A stretch of 10,332 bases of DNA, taken from an uncultured Lentisphaeria bacterium. Lineage in GTDB: Bacteria > Verrucomicrobiota > Lentisphaeria > JABSQK01 > CAJWLW01. This document shows positions 1 through 6,308 of this stretch, piece by piece. Within the stretch, counting starts at the first letter, position 1, and every line of letters starts with the position of its first letter. Location of the stretch: assembly GCA_913042885.1 (NCBI GenBank), contig CAJWLW010000162.1, positions 1 through 10,332 on the forward strand, read 5' to 3'. The position numbers were made by a program, and so were the translations under genes. The notes beneath the pieces are model-generated. The model was given only the letters and a program-made list of their open reading frames with translations, was not told the origin of the DNA and ran no database searches.

Positions 1-72
1 GGCATTGACATGGAGGACAAACATGAGGGCCACGCCCAATGCTGCAAATACTTTTTCTGTTTGTTTCATCAT
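1..72 (-). CDS. N-terminus of an exported protein (truncated by window edge)
   Basis: Only the first 24 codons lie in the window, and the frame is open at the edge. The peptide begins MMKQTEKVFAALGV and continues with a hydrophobic core (ALMFVL) and HVNA, which is a typical Sec signal peptide: short polar/basic start, hydrophobic stretch, then a small residue at a possible signal peptidase site. An AGAGGAAAG Shine-Dalgarno lies immediately upstream. It is 4 nt from the first ATG (70-72) and 7 nt from the second (67-69), so the second ATG may be the true start. The mature protein is outside the window and its function cannot be told. The good ribosome site plus signal peptide is why I call it a gene although it is short. 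Confidence 0.65.
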   Translation of the reverse strand, partial: MMKQTEKVFAALGVALMFVLHVNA

Positions 73-465
73 CTTTCCTCTGTCGCTTGACGTATAATGG
101 GATGTGAGAGTTTCGCGGCGGTTTCCACCTTAAGTCTTATTACCTTATGTTGTATGATTTTACCCTCGAAATTCCAAGTAAAAAATCTTCCGCCGACAGC
201 ATCCCACCTTTCATGAATTCATAACTATCGTCTTGGCATATTGTTATGTTTTTTTAGTAACGCCAGATTTATGCCGTCGGACCTTCTGCCGACGAGATCA
301 GACATCAGTTCCGTCGCTGAGCGGAAAAGCAAACCACGGGATTCCCGCAGAAACTCGCCGACATGCGCCAGTACGATAGGCTGCGGCTCAAGTACGACTT
401 TGGCCCAGCGCATCATGACTTGGCCCTCGACTTGAAGGGGCTGGGTCTCTACACGGCTTTTTACT
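73..465. other. Gene-poor region upstream of the edge-truncated gene
   Basis: About 390 bases with no gene I can defend. The first half (roughly 100-260) is AT-rich and presumably carries the leader and promoter of the minus-strand gene at the left edge, but no well-spaced -35/-10 pair was seen. A TATAAT at 92-97 on the plus strand has no -35 partner. A small inverted repeat, CGTCGG/CCGACG with an 8-nt gap, lies at 275-294 and lacks a T-run. A 63-codon minus-strand frame at 225-416 has neither a ribosome site nor recognisable content. Confidence 0.5.
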
Positions 466-666
466 TTAGGCTCTCACCAGCTCTGTCGACCGTCCATCGT
501 CGTAGAACTCAATCCGCAGGCCGCAGCGTTCCTGCACCGCTTTGATGCGTTTGACATTTGCTTCCCATTTTTTGCGTTGTTTCCCGTGTATCGTTGACTT
601 TCCTTTGCCCTCCTCTATGCTAAACACATCCTGAAAAAGAATCTGGTCGGGGAGATCCATTTCCAT
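466..666 (-). CDS. Doubtful small hypothetical protein (66 aa), divergent from the SDR gene
   Basis: A 66-codon frame starting at ATG 664-666 (alternative ATG 658-660) and ending in TAA. The product is hydrophilic and rich in charged residues (segments such as KGKSTIHGKQRKKWEANVKR and IEFYDDGRSTELVRA). It has no signal peptide, membrane segment or motif I recognise. Its composition looks like a folded soluble protein rather than a random shadow. Against it, the only Shine-Dalgarno-like sequence (GAGGT) is about 12 nt upstream of the first ATG, which is far, and the frame overlaps a plausible plus-strand promoter for the SDR gene. It could be a small regulator, a gene remnant or chance. Confidence 0.3.
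   Translation of the reverse strand: MEMDLPDQILFQDVFSIEEGKGKSTIHGKQRKKWEANVKRIKAVQERCGLRIEFYDDGRSTELVRA
594..621 (+). promoter_or_regulatory. Possible sigma70-type promoter for the SDR gene
   Basis: TTGACT (594-599, five of six matches to TTGACA), a 16-nt spacer, then TATGCT (616-621, four of six matches to TATAAT). It lies about 60 nt upstream of the SDR start codon. The -10 box is only moderate and the site falls inside the doubtful minus-strand ORF at 466-666, so both are unlikely to be right as drawn. Confidence 0.35.
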
Positions 667-683
667 ATAAAAACAGAGACCTC

Positions 684-1469
684 ATGATGAGCGTTCTTGA
701 TCGATTTCGTTTGGACGGCAAGCGTCTTTTTATCACCGGTGGCAGTCGCGGGCTCGGCCGTGAAATGGCTCTGGGCATCGCCGATGCCGGAGCCGACGTG
801 ATCCTGGTGGGACGTGATGAGGCAAGTCTCGAAAAGACGACAAGAGATATCCACAATCTCGGTCGCGTTGCCACCGCGATTTGCGCGGATATAGGCAATC
901 CGGCGGATTGCGAATTGGTTTGCAAGCAGGCATTGGAGCAAAATGGGCCCATCGACATTCTGATCAACAATGTCGGCGGCCGGCGCATTGATATTCCCAC
1001 ACAAGACATGCCGCTCGAAGCCTGGCAGGCGATCATCGATCTGAATCTCACAAGCACGTTTCTTTGCACGAGTTTGATTGGCGGAGCGATGGTAGAGCGA
1101 GGCGGAGGTGGACGCATTATCAACATCTCCTCGATTTCCGGCATGGTGGCAAACCGCGGAATCGGGGGGCGCTGTTACGAAACTTCGAAAGCCGCCGTTA
1201 TCCAGTTCACGCGCGCTACGGCCACCGATTGGGCGACCAACGGAATTACGGTCAATGCAATCTGCCCGGGTGGGTTTATGACCGAACCGAACGTGCACTG
1301 GTCGAAAGAAAACCCGGAAGTGATCAAGACGTTTAAGGCGCAGATTCCCATGGGCGATTTTGGGCAACCCGAAGATTTGGGCCCGTTGGCCGTCTACCTT
1401 GCCAGTGACGCCGCAAGATATCTCACGGGAGCCGCTATTGTCATTGATGGTGGCTACACGTTGTGGTAG
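684..1469 (+). CDS. SDR-family NAD(P)-dependent oxidoreductase
   Basis: Classical short-chain dehydrogenase/reductase of 261 residues, the usual length. The family catalyses reversible alcohol/ketone redox reactions in the cytoplasm with NAD(P). Visible motifs are the TGGSRGLG dinucleotide-binding loop (18-25), NNVGG (95-99, the NNAG position), the catalytic tetrad N121, S150, Y165 and K169 (YETSK), and the PGG segment after the active site. S150 to Y165 is two residues longer than in FabG, a small loop insertion. Arg44 after the second strand hints at NADP preference, but this is inference. Two ATGs sit in tandem (684, 687); AGAG is 5 nt from the first and 8 nt from the second, so the second may be used. 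The mannonate-dehydratase-like gene follows on the same strand after 293 nt, so a sugar or sugar-acid substrate (such as fructuronate/mannonate or gluconate type) is plausible. The exact substrate cannot be read from sequence. Confidence 0.93.
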   Translation: MMSVLDRFRLDGKRLFITGGSRGLGREMALGIADAGADVILVGRDEASLEKTTRDIHNLGRVATAICADIGNPADCELVCKQALEQNGPIDILINNVGGRRIDIPTQDMPLEAWQAIIDLNLTSTFLCTSLIGGAMVERGGGGRIINISSISGMVANRGIGGRCYETSKAAVIQFTRATATDWATNGITVNAICPGGFMTEPNVHWSKENPEVIKTFKAQIPMGDFGQPEDLGPLAVYLASDAARYLTGAAIVIDGGYTLW

Positions 1470-1666
1470 CAGACCGTCTCCGGCGGAAGACCGACGGAGC
1501 GTCGTGTGTTAATCTGCGAGTCCAGCGGCGCGGCAGGCTGTGCATCGCCTGGCTGGCGCTGCACGCCCGGTTAATCTTTTGACTCGTACGGTGTGGCAGC
1601 CGGTCGCACCCTGTCTGATCCGTGATCAAACTTCCGCAACAGAAGCCAACATTGCCGTGGAGTCAG

Positions 1667-1692
1667 GCCGGATGCCTAAACAGGCACCCGGC
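1667..1692 (+). other. Stem-loop in the SDR/dehydratase intergenic region
   Basis: Imperfect inverted repeat: GCCGG, one A·C mismatch, TGCCT, a 4-nt AAAC loop, AGGCA, mismatch, CCGGC. This gives about ten G+C-rich base pairs. No T-run follows, so it is not a canonical intrinsic terminator. It lies about 55 nt upstream of the dehydratase Shine-Dalgarno and could be an mRNA processing or attenuation element, or a repressor operator. Apart from this, 1470-1762 shows no gene. Confidence 0.4.
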
Positions 1693-1762
1693 ATGAACGT
1701 GCAATTTGTCCAGTCGACGGCAGGTAATTCGCAAGCAAAAATAAAAGGGAGGAACGACACAT

Positions 1763-3046
1763 ATGACCAGCTTACGCATACGCAATGTTCGGGTAATTCT
1801 GACCGAACCTGACGGCATACGTCTGGTTATCGTGAAGGTCGAGACCAATGAGCCTGAACTGTACGGAGTCGGCTGCGCCACATTCACGCAACGTCCGTCT
1901 GCAGTCGCCGTGGCGGTGGATGACTATCTCAAGCCATTCCTGATTGGCAAGGACCCCGCAGACATCGAGGACATTTGGCAGTCTTGCTACATGTCGTCTT
2001 ATTGGCGCAACGGCCCGGTGCTGAACAACGCTATCAGCGGAGTGGATCAGGCGCTGTGGGACATCAAGGGCAAGCTTGCCGACATGCCTGTTTACGACCT
2101 GCTGGGCGGCAAGGCTCGTGATGCGGCGGCGGTGTATGTTCACGCCACGGGCCGGGATCCCAAGGAGGTTGAGGACCGGGCACGTGGTTTCATCGAAGAG
2201 GGGTTCCACCACGTCAGAGTACAGGTTGCAACTCCCGGGTATGCCACATACGGGTCTCAGGACGCTGAGGTCGACGAAACTCTCCAGACGGGACCTCGCC
2301 GGGTCGTTACAGACCGGGTTACGAAGTTAGAGCCGGATATGCTCTACGCCCATCCAGGCGGCATCTTCGAACCTCGGCCGTATGTCAAGTCTGCGCTCGG
2401 GTTGTTAGAGCACATTCGCTCGACCATCGGGTGGGACGTGGAGATGCTCCACGACGTCCACGAGCGAATCCCACCGATAATGGGCGTGGGCCTGGCGAAA
2501 GAGGTGGAGCAATACAAGCTGTTTTTCCTGGAGGACCTGTTTGCGCCGGAGGACAACGACTACTTCCGCATGGTCAGGCAGCAGACCAGCACCCCGCTCG
2601 CCATGGGCGAGCTATACAACAACCCCCACGAAATTATTCCGATGATCAAAGACAGGCTGATCGATTTCATACGGGTGCATATATCGCAGATCGGCGGTCT
2701 GACTCCTGCTCGAAAGCTGGCCGCGCTCTGCGAGGCGTTCAACGTCCTCACTGCCTGGCACGGGCCGGGAGACACGTCACCGGTGGGGCACGCGGCCAAC
2801 CTGATGCTCGACCTCAATTGCTGGAACTTCGGAATCCAGGAGTACGCCATATTCCCGGAGCGTACCAGGGAGGTTTTTCCCGGTTGCCCGGAGGTCCGCG
2901 ACGGCTACATGTGGCCCAACGGAAAGCCGGGGCTGGGCATAGACGTGGACGAGGCGTTGGCTGCGAGGTACCCGTTCAAAGAGTACGCGTTCGGCGGCGC
3001 ATGGGACACGGTACGCCGGGCAGACGGCACCGTGGTCAGACCGTAG
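1763..3046 (+). CDS. Enolase-superfamily sugar-acid dehydratase, mannonate dehydratase (ManD/RspA) type
   Basis: A 427-residue cytoplasmic enzyme expected to remove water from an aldonic acid (D-mannonate or D-gluconate type) to give a 2-keto-3-deoxy acid. The N-terminal capping domain (about 1-120) contains the WRNGPV and ALWDIKGK segments typical of ManD proteins. The barrel follows. The Mg2+ ligands are D231 (LHDVHER), E257 (FFLED) and E283 (MGELYN); their 26+26 spacing equals that I recall for Novosphingobium ManD. H233 and H333 (WHGPGD) occupy the other acid/base positions, and R152 and Y163 (RVQVATPGYATYG) match the ManD Arg/Tyr pair with a one-residue deletion between them. Pro335 lies where, from memory, high-efficiency ManDs have Ala, so this may be a low-efficiency or differently specific member. 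It is about 25 residues longer than usual ManD. GGGAGG lies 10 nt before the ATG, supporting this start. The SDR gene upstream fits the same pathway. Confidence 0.93.
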   Translation: MTSLRIRNVRVILTEPDGIRLVIVKVETNEPELYGVGCATFTQRPSAVAVAVDDYLKPFLIGKDPADIEDIWQSCYMSSYWRNGPVLNNAISGVDQALWDIKGKLADMPVYDLLGGKARDAAAVYVHATGRDPKEVEDRARGFIEEGFHHVRVQVATPGYATYGSQDAEVDETLQTGPRRVVTDRVTKLEPDMLYAHPGGIFEPRPYVKSALGLLEHIRSTIGWDVEMLHDVHERIPPIMGVGLAKEVEQYKLFFLEDLFAPEDNDYFRMVRQQTSTPLAMGELYNNPHEIIPMIKDRLIDFIRVHISQIGGLTPARKLAALCEAFNVLTAWHGPGDTSPVGHAANLMLDLNCWNFGIQEYAIFPERTREVFPGCPEVRDGYMWPNGKPGLGIDVDEALAARYPFKEYAFGGAWDTVRRADGTVVRP

Positions 3047-3310
3047 GGGAAGCCGTGATCCTGCTCGCCCTGCAGAGTCGAGCCGCGCCGAAAAACGGGC
3101 CGCGTATAGCTGCGCACGCGGTTTGTCCCTGCTTCATTGGACTCACGCGCATTTTTCGCAGGCAATCGCGTCGAAGATGCCGGCATGCTATCGCAGTGGT
3201 TGCTGCGATTCGTCCTACATTATGCTGCAGTCGAAAAGAGCAGAAGCGTCGTACGCTGTAACCGATCGCGGATTCGCGACGACGTTGGTAACCTGATCTG
3301 GTTGGCGGCG
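3047..3310. other. Convergent intergenic region with small hairpins
   Basis: The region lies between two convergent genes and has no coding content I can support. Three short hairpins are visible: CCGCGT/ACGCGG with a 10-nt loop (3100-3121); ATCGCAG/CTGCGAT with a 6-nt loop (3190-3209); and TCGCG/CGCGA with a 4-nt loop (3266-3279). Only the first has a T-run nearby, on the minus strand (CCCGTTTTT after the stem), so it could weakly terminate minus-strand transcription. None is a textbook terminator. Confidence 0.3.
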
Positions 3311-3892
3311 TTACAATTCATCCCCGATTGTGTCAAGGGCGGCTGCACGATCCGCCTTATCTTCGTCCGAGATGGCCGCTTCGCGCTCCAGGCGCTCCGC
3401 TTCCTGCTTCGCCCTCTGGGCATCTCGCCTCACGGTCTGGTTCCGGTAAGTCACAAGGACCTGACCGCGGTTGTTGGCTACGACGAAGATACCGATACCG
3501 GCCTGCTCGAGCGCGTCCCGGATGTCTACGTTTTCGCGGTACTTTTTCCCGATCAATGCATGGATCTGTTGCATTGCCTCGGTATCCCGGCCGGTTTCGG
3601 GTCTGCCCGGCAATTCGTAGCTGACGCGCACCAGGTGGAGCTTCCCGTCGTAAAACTCATAGTAGCTTTCGACCGCCGGTCCCTCGTTGCTGATCCGGCA
3701 GGATTGACCGTTTACCTCGGCGCCCTCGCCGAGGATCTCGGTGACTTCCTCGATGGACTGGCCCCATTTGGTCGTGCCATACCCCTCGACCAGCGCCGGG
3801 GCCGTGTCTTTTTTGTCGCTGCCAAAGGTGATGCCCCCGAGGAACAGAAGGCTAATGACTAATGCAATCGGCATCAGACGTGTGGGTTTCAT
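3311..3892 (-). CDS. Small exported protein of unknown function
   Basis: A 193-residue protein with a clear Sec signal peptide: basic start MKPTR, hydrophobic core IALVISLLFLGGI, and a likely signal peptidase I cleavage near residue 24 (ITFG/SDKK). No lipobox cysteine is present. The mature part begins with a GYGTTKWGQSIEEVTEIL segment (38-55). From memory, this 'WG-S-EEV' pattern recurs in uncharacterised exported proteins of Gram-negative bacteria. A mixed beta region follows, with one Cys (C65) and alternating Tyr/Val strands (77-92). A charged, probably helical or coiled-coil tail spans about 155-185, rich in Arg, Glu and Ala. AGGA lies 5 nt upstream of the ATG and a strong promoter is visible further upstream. 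It is likely a periplasmic protein with no assignable function. Confidence 0.85.
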   Translation of the reverse strand: MKPTRLMPIALVISLLFLGGITFGSDKKDTAPALVEGYGTTKWGQSIEEVTEILGEGAEVNGQSCRISNEGPAVESYYEFYDGKLHLVRVSYELPGRPETGRDTEAMQQIHALIGKKYRENVDIRDALEQAGIGIFVVANNRGQVLVTYRNQTVRRDAQRAKQEAERLEREAAISDEDKADRAAALDTIGDEL

Positions 3893-3953
3893 GATTTCCT
3901 GTCCTTTTTTACTGTTACACGTTACGGGTTAACCAGTAATAACTGCTCTAACT

Positions 3954-3981
3954 AATATACTTTCGCCGAGCCGAAGGTCAA
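3954..3981 (-). promoter_or_regulatory. Sigma70-type promoter for the small exported protein gene
   Basis: Read on the minus strand: TTGACC (3976-3981, five of six matches), a 16-nt spacer, then TATATT (3954-3959, five of six matches). It lies about 60 nt upstream of the start codon at 3892. It implies that the gene is transcribed independently of the methyltransferase fusion gene upstream, whose stop is 219 nt away. Confidence 0.6.
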
Positions 3982-4111
3982 TATAGAAACGGTTCACCTT
4001 GGGCGGTGATCCTGCTGTCATCAGCACTTGCTCAACCACATTGATTGCAGGGGGCGCTCGTTTGCCACAAGCTCATAAACCCACTTCGGTGAACGAAATC
4101 ATTTAGCCGAT

Positions 4112-5851
4112 TCACTTGCGTGTGATCTTAAGAAGGTACATCACCATCACATCGGAATCCGCGAAGGTGAAGTGGTACGCATCGGACTGGCTCTCGACGC
4201 AACGGATCTGTTCGAGCTGTTCGATAAACGGTCCGCTGAATTCGAAGAAATTATAATCGACCACCTCGGCCGACAACCCGCCCTCGGCGAGGAGTTCGGC
4301 GGATTTGAGCTGGCCGAGAATGGAAATCTGCATGACATAGGCGGTGCCGCCCTCACTGAGCAGACCCGGCAGCAGCTTGAACAGGTGGTCCAGGAGGTTG
4401 CGGCCCCAGTAATCGACCGAGCGGTGGCTGACGCCTTCGTCAAAGGGGTTGACCGGCATCTGGTAGAGGCTCGCGACGACGATGTCGTAGGTCTCTTCCG
4501 GAATGAACGTGTACAGGTCGATGACGTCGGCGGTGACCGTGTCGGAGACGCCGTTCCGGAAAGCGTTCGTCATGGTGTTGGCGGTGGCGGCGGCCTGGAT
4601 GTCAATCGCCCTGACCCCTGTCGCACCGTTGAGGGCCAACTGCACGGTTAATGAACCGGTGCCGCAGCCGACATCAAGACAACTCTTGTCGCGGCCGACG
4701 TCCGAATGGAACAGGTGCTTCCACATGAGGAACGTGCCTTGTGTGGGCTTGAAGACGCCCGGGTCACAGACGATCGCCGGAAAGGGCAGGGGATAGAACG
4801 ATCGCGCCTTGTCGTCGAGCCATTGCTCCGGGACATTGTCGACCGGGCGTTTGGCGGCGGCAGTCGTCATTTGGTCCTGCAGCCGGTGCTTTGAGCTGCC
4901 GGGCTTGCTGCCGTGCAGCGCCTTTGCCGCCGCTTCGATGTGTGCGGCGGTCACGCCGCAGCAGCCGCCGATGATCTGTGCACCCTCTTTGCGCCATTCC
5001 ATGGCCAACGCGGCGTAGTCATCGGGTCCGACCTGGTCGTCAAACTTCCAGCCGGGATCAAGGTAGTGACCGAGGTTCGGGTAGACGCCGAGGGGCATGT
5101 CGGTGAAGTCGCGCAGCCATGGGATCATTTCTGGTACGTGATCGATCGGCAGACAATTGATCAGCAACGCGCCGACGTCCATGCTTTCGAAGCGATGTGC
5201 TGCCCGGCCGAACATGTCACCCTCGGGACCGCCCCAATGTTGACCGAACACGCCACATACACCGTGGCGGCAGCGGCGGAAACTGAGCCACACCGGGATG
5301 CCGCTGGCCTGTACCATCTCGATGGCGCTATAGGTGACCTCGTCGCGGATCAATGACAATGTCTCGAGCAGGATCAGGTCCGGGGGGTCTTCCTCGAACA
5401 CGCGGTTGAGAAGTTCCAGTGTGTCTTCGCGCTGTACGTGCGGATCGTCGCCATTGATGCTGAAGGCGACGGCGACGGTCCCCTCGCGGCCGCCTTCCCG
5501 GACGGCCTGGCGTGCGAGCCGGATACCGAGCCGTGCAGAGTCCATCCAGTGAGCCTGGTCGACTGCAGACGACGGCGACCGCGGATCCGACTCGGGCGGG
5601 CTCAGGACCGCCCAGGTATTGGTGGAGATCAAGTCGCACCCGGCATCGACATAGCTGCGATGCACGTCGACTGTCGCTTGCGGCGCGTGCGTCAAGGCCC
5701 AGGACCCCCACTGCAGTTGATCGCTGACGTGCCAGTCCACCGCGCCCGCGCGCTCGATCTCGGTACTCACACCGCCGTCGAGAATGACGCACTGAGCTTT
5801 GGCGATCTTCTTCCGGATGCGGTCGTATTCAGGTGAATACGTGCTTGGCAT
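4112..5851 (-). CDS. Homocysteine S-methyltransferase fused to a class I SAM-dependent methyltransferase
   Basis: A 579-residue two-domain cytoplasmic protein. Residues about 15-315 match the Pfam S-methyl_trans fold (MmuM/BHMT/MetH N-terminal type): ILDGGVSTEIERAGA near the start, DLISTNTW (73-80), LINCLP carrying C233, and GGCCG carrying C297 and C298. The three cysteines are the expected zinc ligands that activate homocysteine for methylation to methionine. After a polar linker (about 315-345) comes a Rossmann-type SAM methyltransferase: YPLPFPAIVCDPGVFKPT (353-370, similar to the lead-in of PrmC/HemK-like enzymes), SAM motif I LDVGCGTGS (392-400), an acidic residue after the next strand (RAIDI, D417), and MPVNPF (465-470) at the NPPY-like position. 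GAGGA sits 6 nt before the ATG and the frame is intact across the junction, so the fusion looks real. Single-domain relatives of the first half are about 300-330 residues. The acceptor of the second domain is unknown. Confidence 0.9.
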   Translation of the reverse strand: MPSTYSPEYDRIRKKIAKAQCVILDGGVSTEIERAGAVDWHVSDQLQWGSWALTHAPQATVDVHRSYVDAGCDLISTNTWAVLSPPESDPRSPSSAVDQAHWMDSARLGIRLARQAVREGGREGTVAVAFSINGDDPHVQREDTLELLNRVFEEDPPDLILLETLSLIRDEVTYSAIEMVQASGIPVWLSFRRCRHGVCGVFGQHWGGPEGDMFGRAAHRFESMDVGALLINCLPIDHVPEMIPWLRDFTDMPLGVYPNLGHYLDPGWKFDDQVGPDDYAALAMEWRKEGAQIIGGCCGVTAAHIEAAAKALHGSKPGSSKHRLQDQMTTAAAKRPVDNVPEQWLDDKARSFYPLPFPAIVCDPGVFKPTQGTFLMWKHLFHSDVGRDKSCLDVGCGTGSLTVQLALNGATGVRAIDIQAAATANTMTNAFRNGVSDTVTADVIDLYTFIPEETYDIVVASLYQMPVNPFDEGVSHRSVDYWGRNLLDHLFKLLPGLLSEGGTAYVMQISILGQLKSAELLAEGGLSAEVVDYNFFEFSGPFIEQLEQIRCVESQSDAYHFTFADSDVMVMYLLKITRK

Positions 5852-5927
5852 GGTGGGTCCTCGAATAAAAGGTCATACATCCCAGGTTTGGCAGCGGTGA
5901 ATGTGCCACTGTTCCGGTATTTTAGCA

Positions 5928-6300
5928 ATGCGACAAGCGATTGGAAAAGCCGTCGTGTCCGTTTGACAGTGTCCTTCTCATAGGCGTGCCAGTCCGGGCT
6001 GTCCTTATTTTCCATTTTTCCACCGCAAGTGGAGGCTCAGACTTCTTATTCATCTCCTCGCGTATGTTGCCCTGCTCGAAAACCACAACATCTTCATTGG
6101 CCGGTGGGTGTTGCCGTTCATCATTCTGTTTTTGCTGCTTGAACTTTCGCAGAATCCAACGATTATTCCCTTTCGATGATTTTGTGTTGGACATGGCGCG
6201 GTTGATTTATTACTATCGTGATCTGCATCGGTTCGAGCTGGTTTACGATGTTGAGCGCTCGCCGGTCCCGGTTTATGATGAGCCACATTGGACAAAGTGA
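5928..6300 (+). pseudogene. Probable broken small membrane-protein gene
   Basis: Coding-like sequence runs through two frames. From ATG 5928 the frame reads 12 codons to an in-frame TGA (5964-5966). It then stays open to TGA 6177-6179 and encodes two hydrophobic stretches, LRLLIHLLAYVALL (6036-6077) and WVLPFIILFLLLEL (6105-6146). One base later in phase, the sequence continues as a hydrophilic C-terminus of protein-like composition (RLIYYYRDLHRFELVYDV, then PVPVYDEPHW), ending at TGA 6298-6300. That stop overlaps the Shine-Dalgarno of the oxidoreductase gene, as in a coupled operon. An ATG at 6193 opens this last part but has no ribosome site. The simplest reading is a small membrane protein broken by one nonsense codon and one +1 frameshift, or a sequencing error. 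Alternatives are a 35-residue gene at 6193-6300 alone, or chance hydrophobicity from T-rich DNA. The family was not recognised. Confidence 0.4.
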
Positions 6301-6308
6301 GGTAACTG

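Noticed and set aside
225..416. 63-codon minus-strand frame
   Set aside because: No ribosome site, no recognisable motif or export signal, and it lies in a low-information region. The frame also extends upstream without a better start.
615..1367. 250-codon minus-strand frame opposite the SDR gene
   Set aside because: Antisense shadow. The plus strand has the complete SDR motif set.
1772..2212. 146-codon minus-strand frame inside the dehydratase gene
   Set aside because: Antisense shadow of a gene with full catalytic motifs, and no ribosome site.
2431..3261. 276-codon plus-strand frame overlapping the dehydratase gene
   Set aside because: Arg/Gly/Pro/His-rich composition typical of an out-of-frame reading of G+C-rich coding DNA. 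The dehydratase frame carries all conserved residues.
5922..6194. 90-codon hydrophilic minus-strand frame upstream of the oxidoreductase gene
   Set aside because: Its Lys/Asn/Gln-rich composition is what the complement of hydrophobic plus-strand codons gives, and it has no ribosome site. The plus-strand reading is more protein-like.
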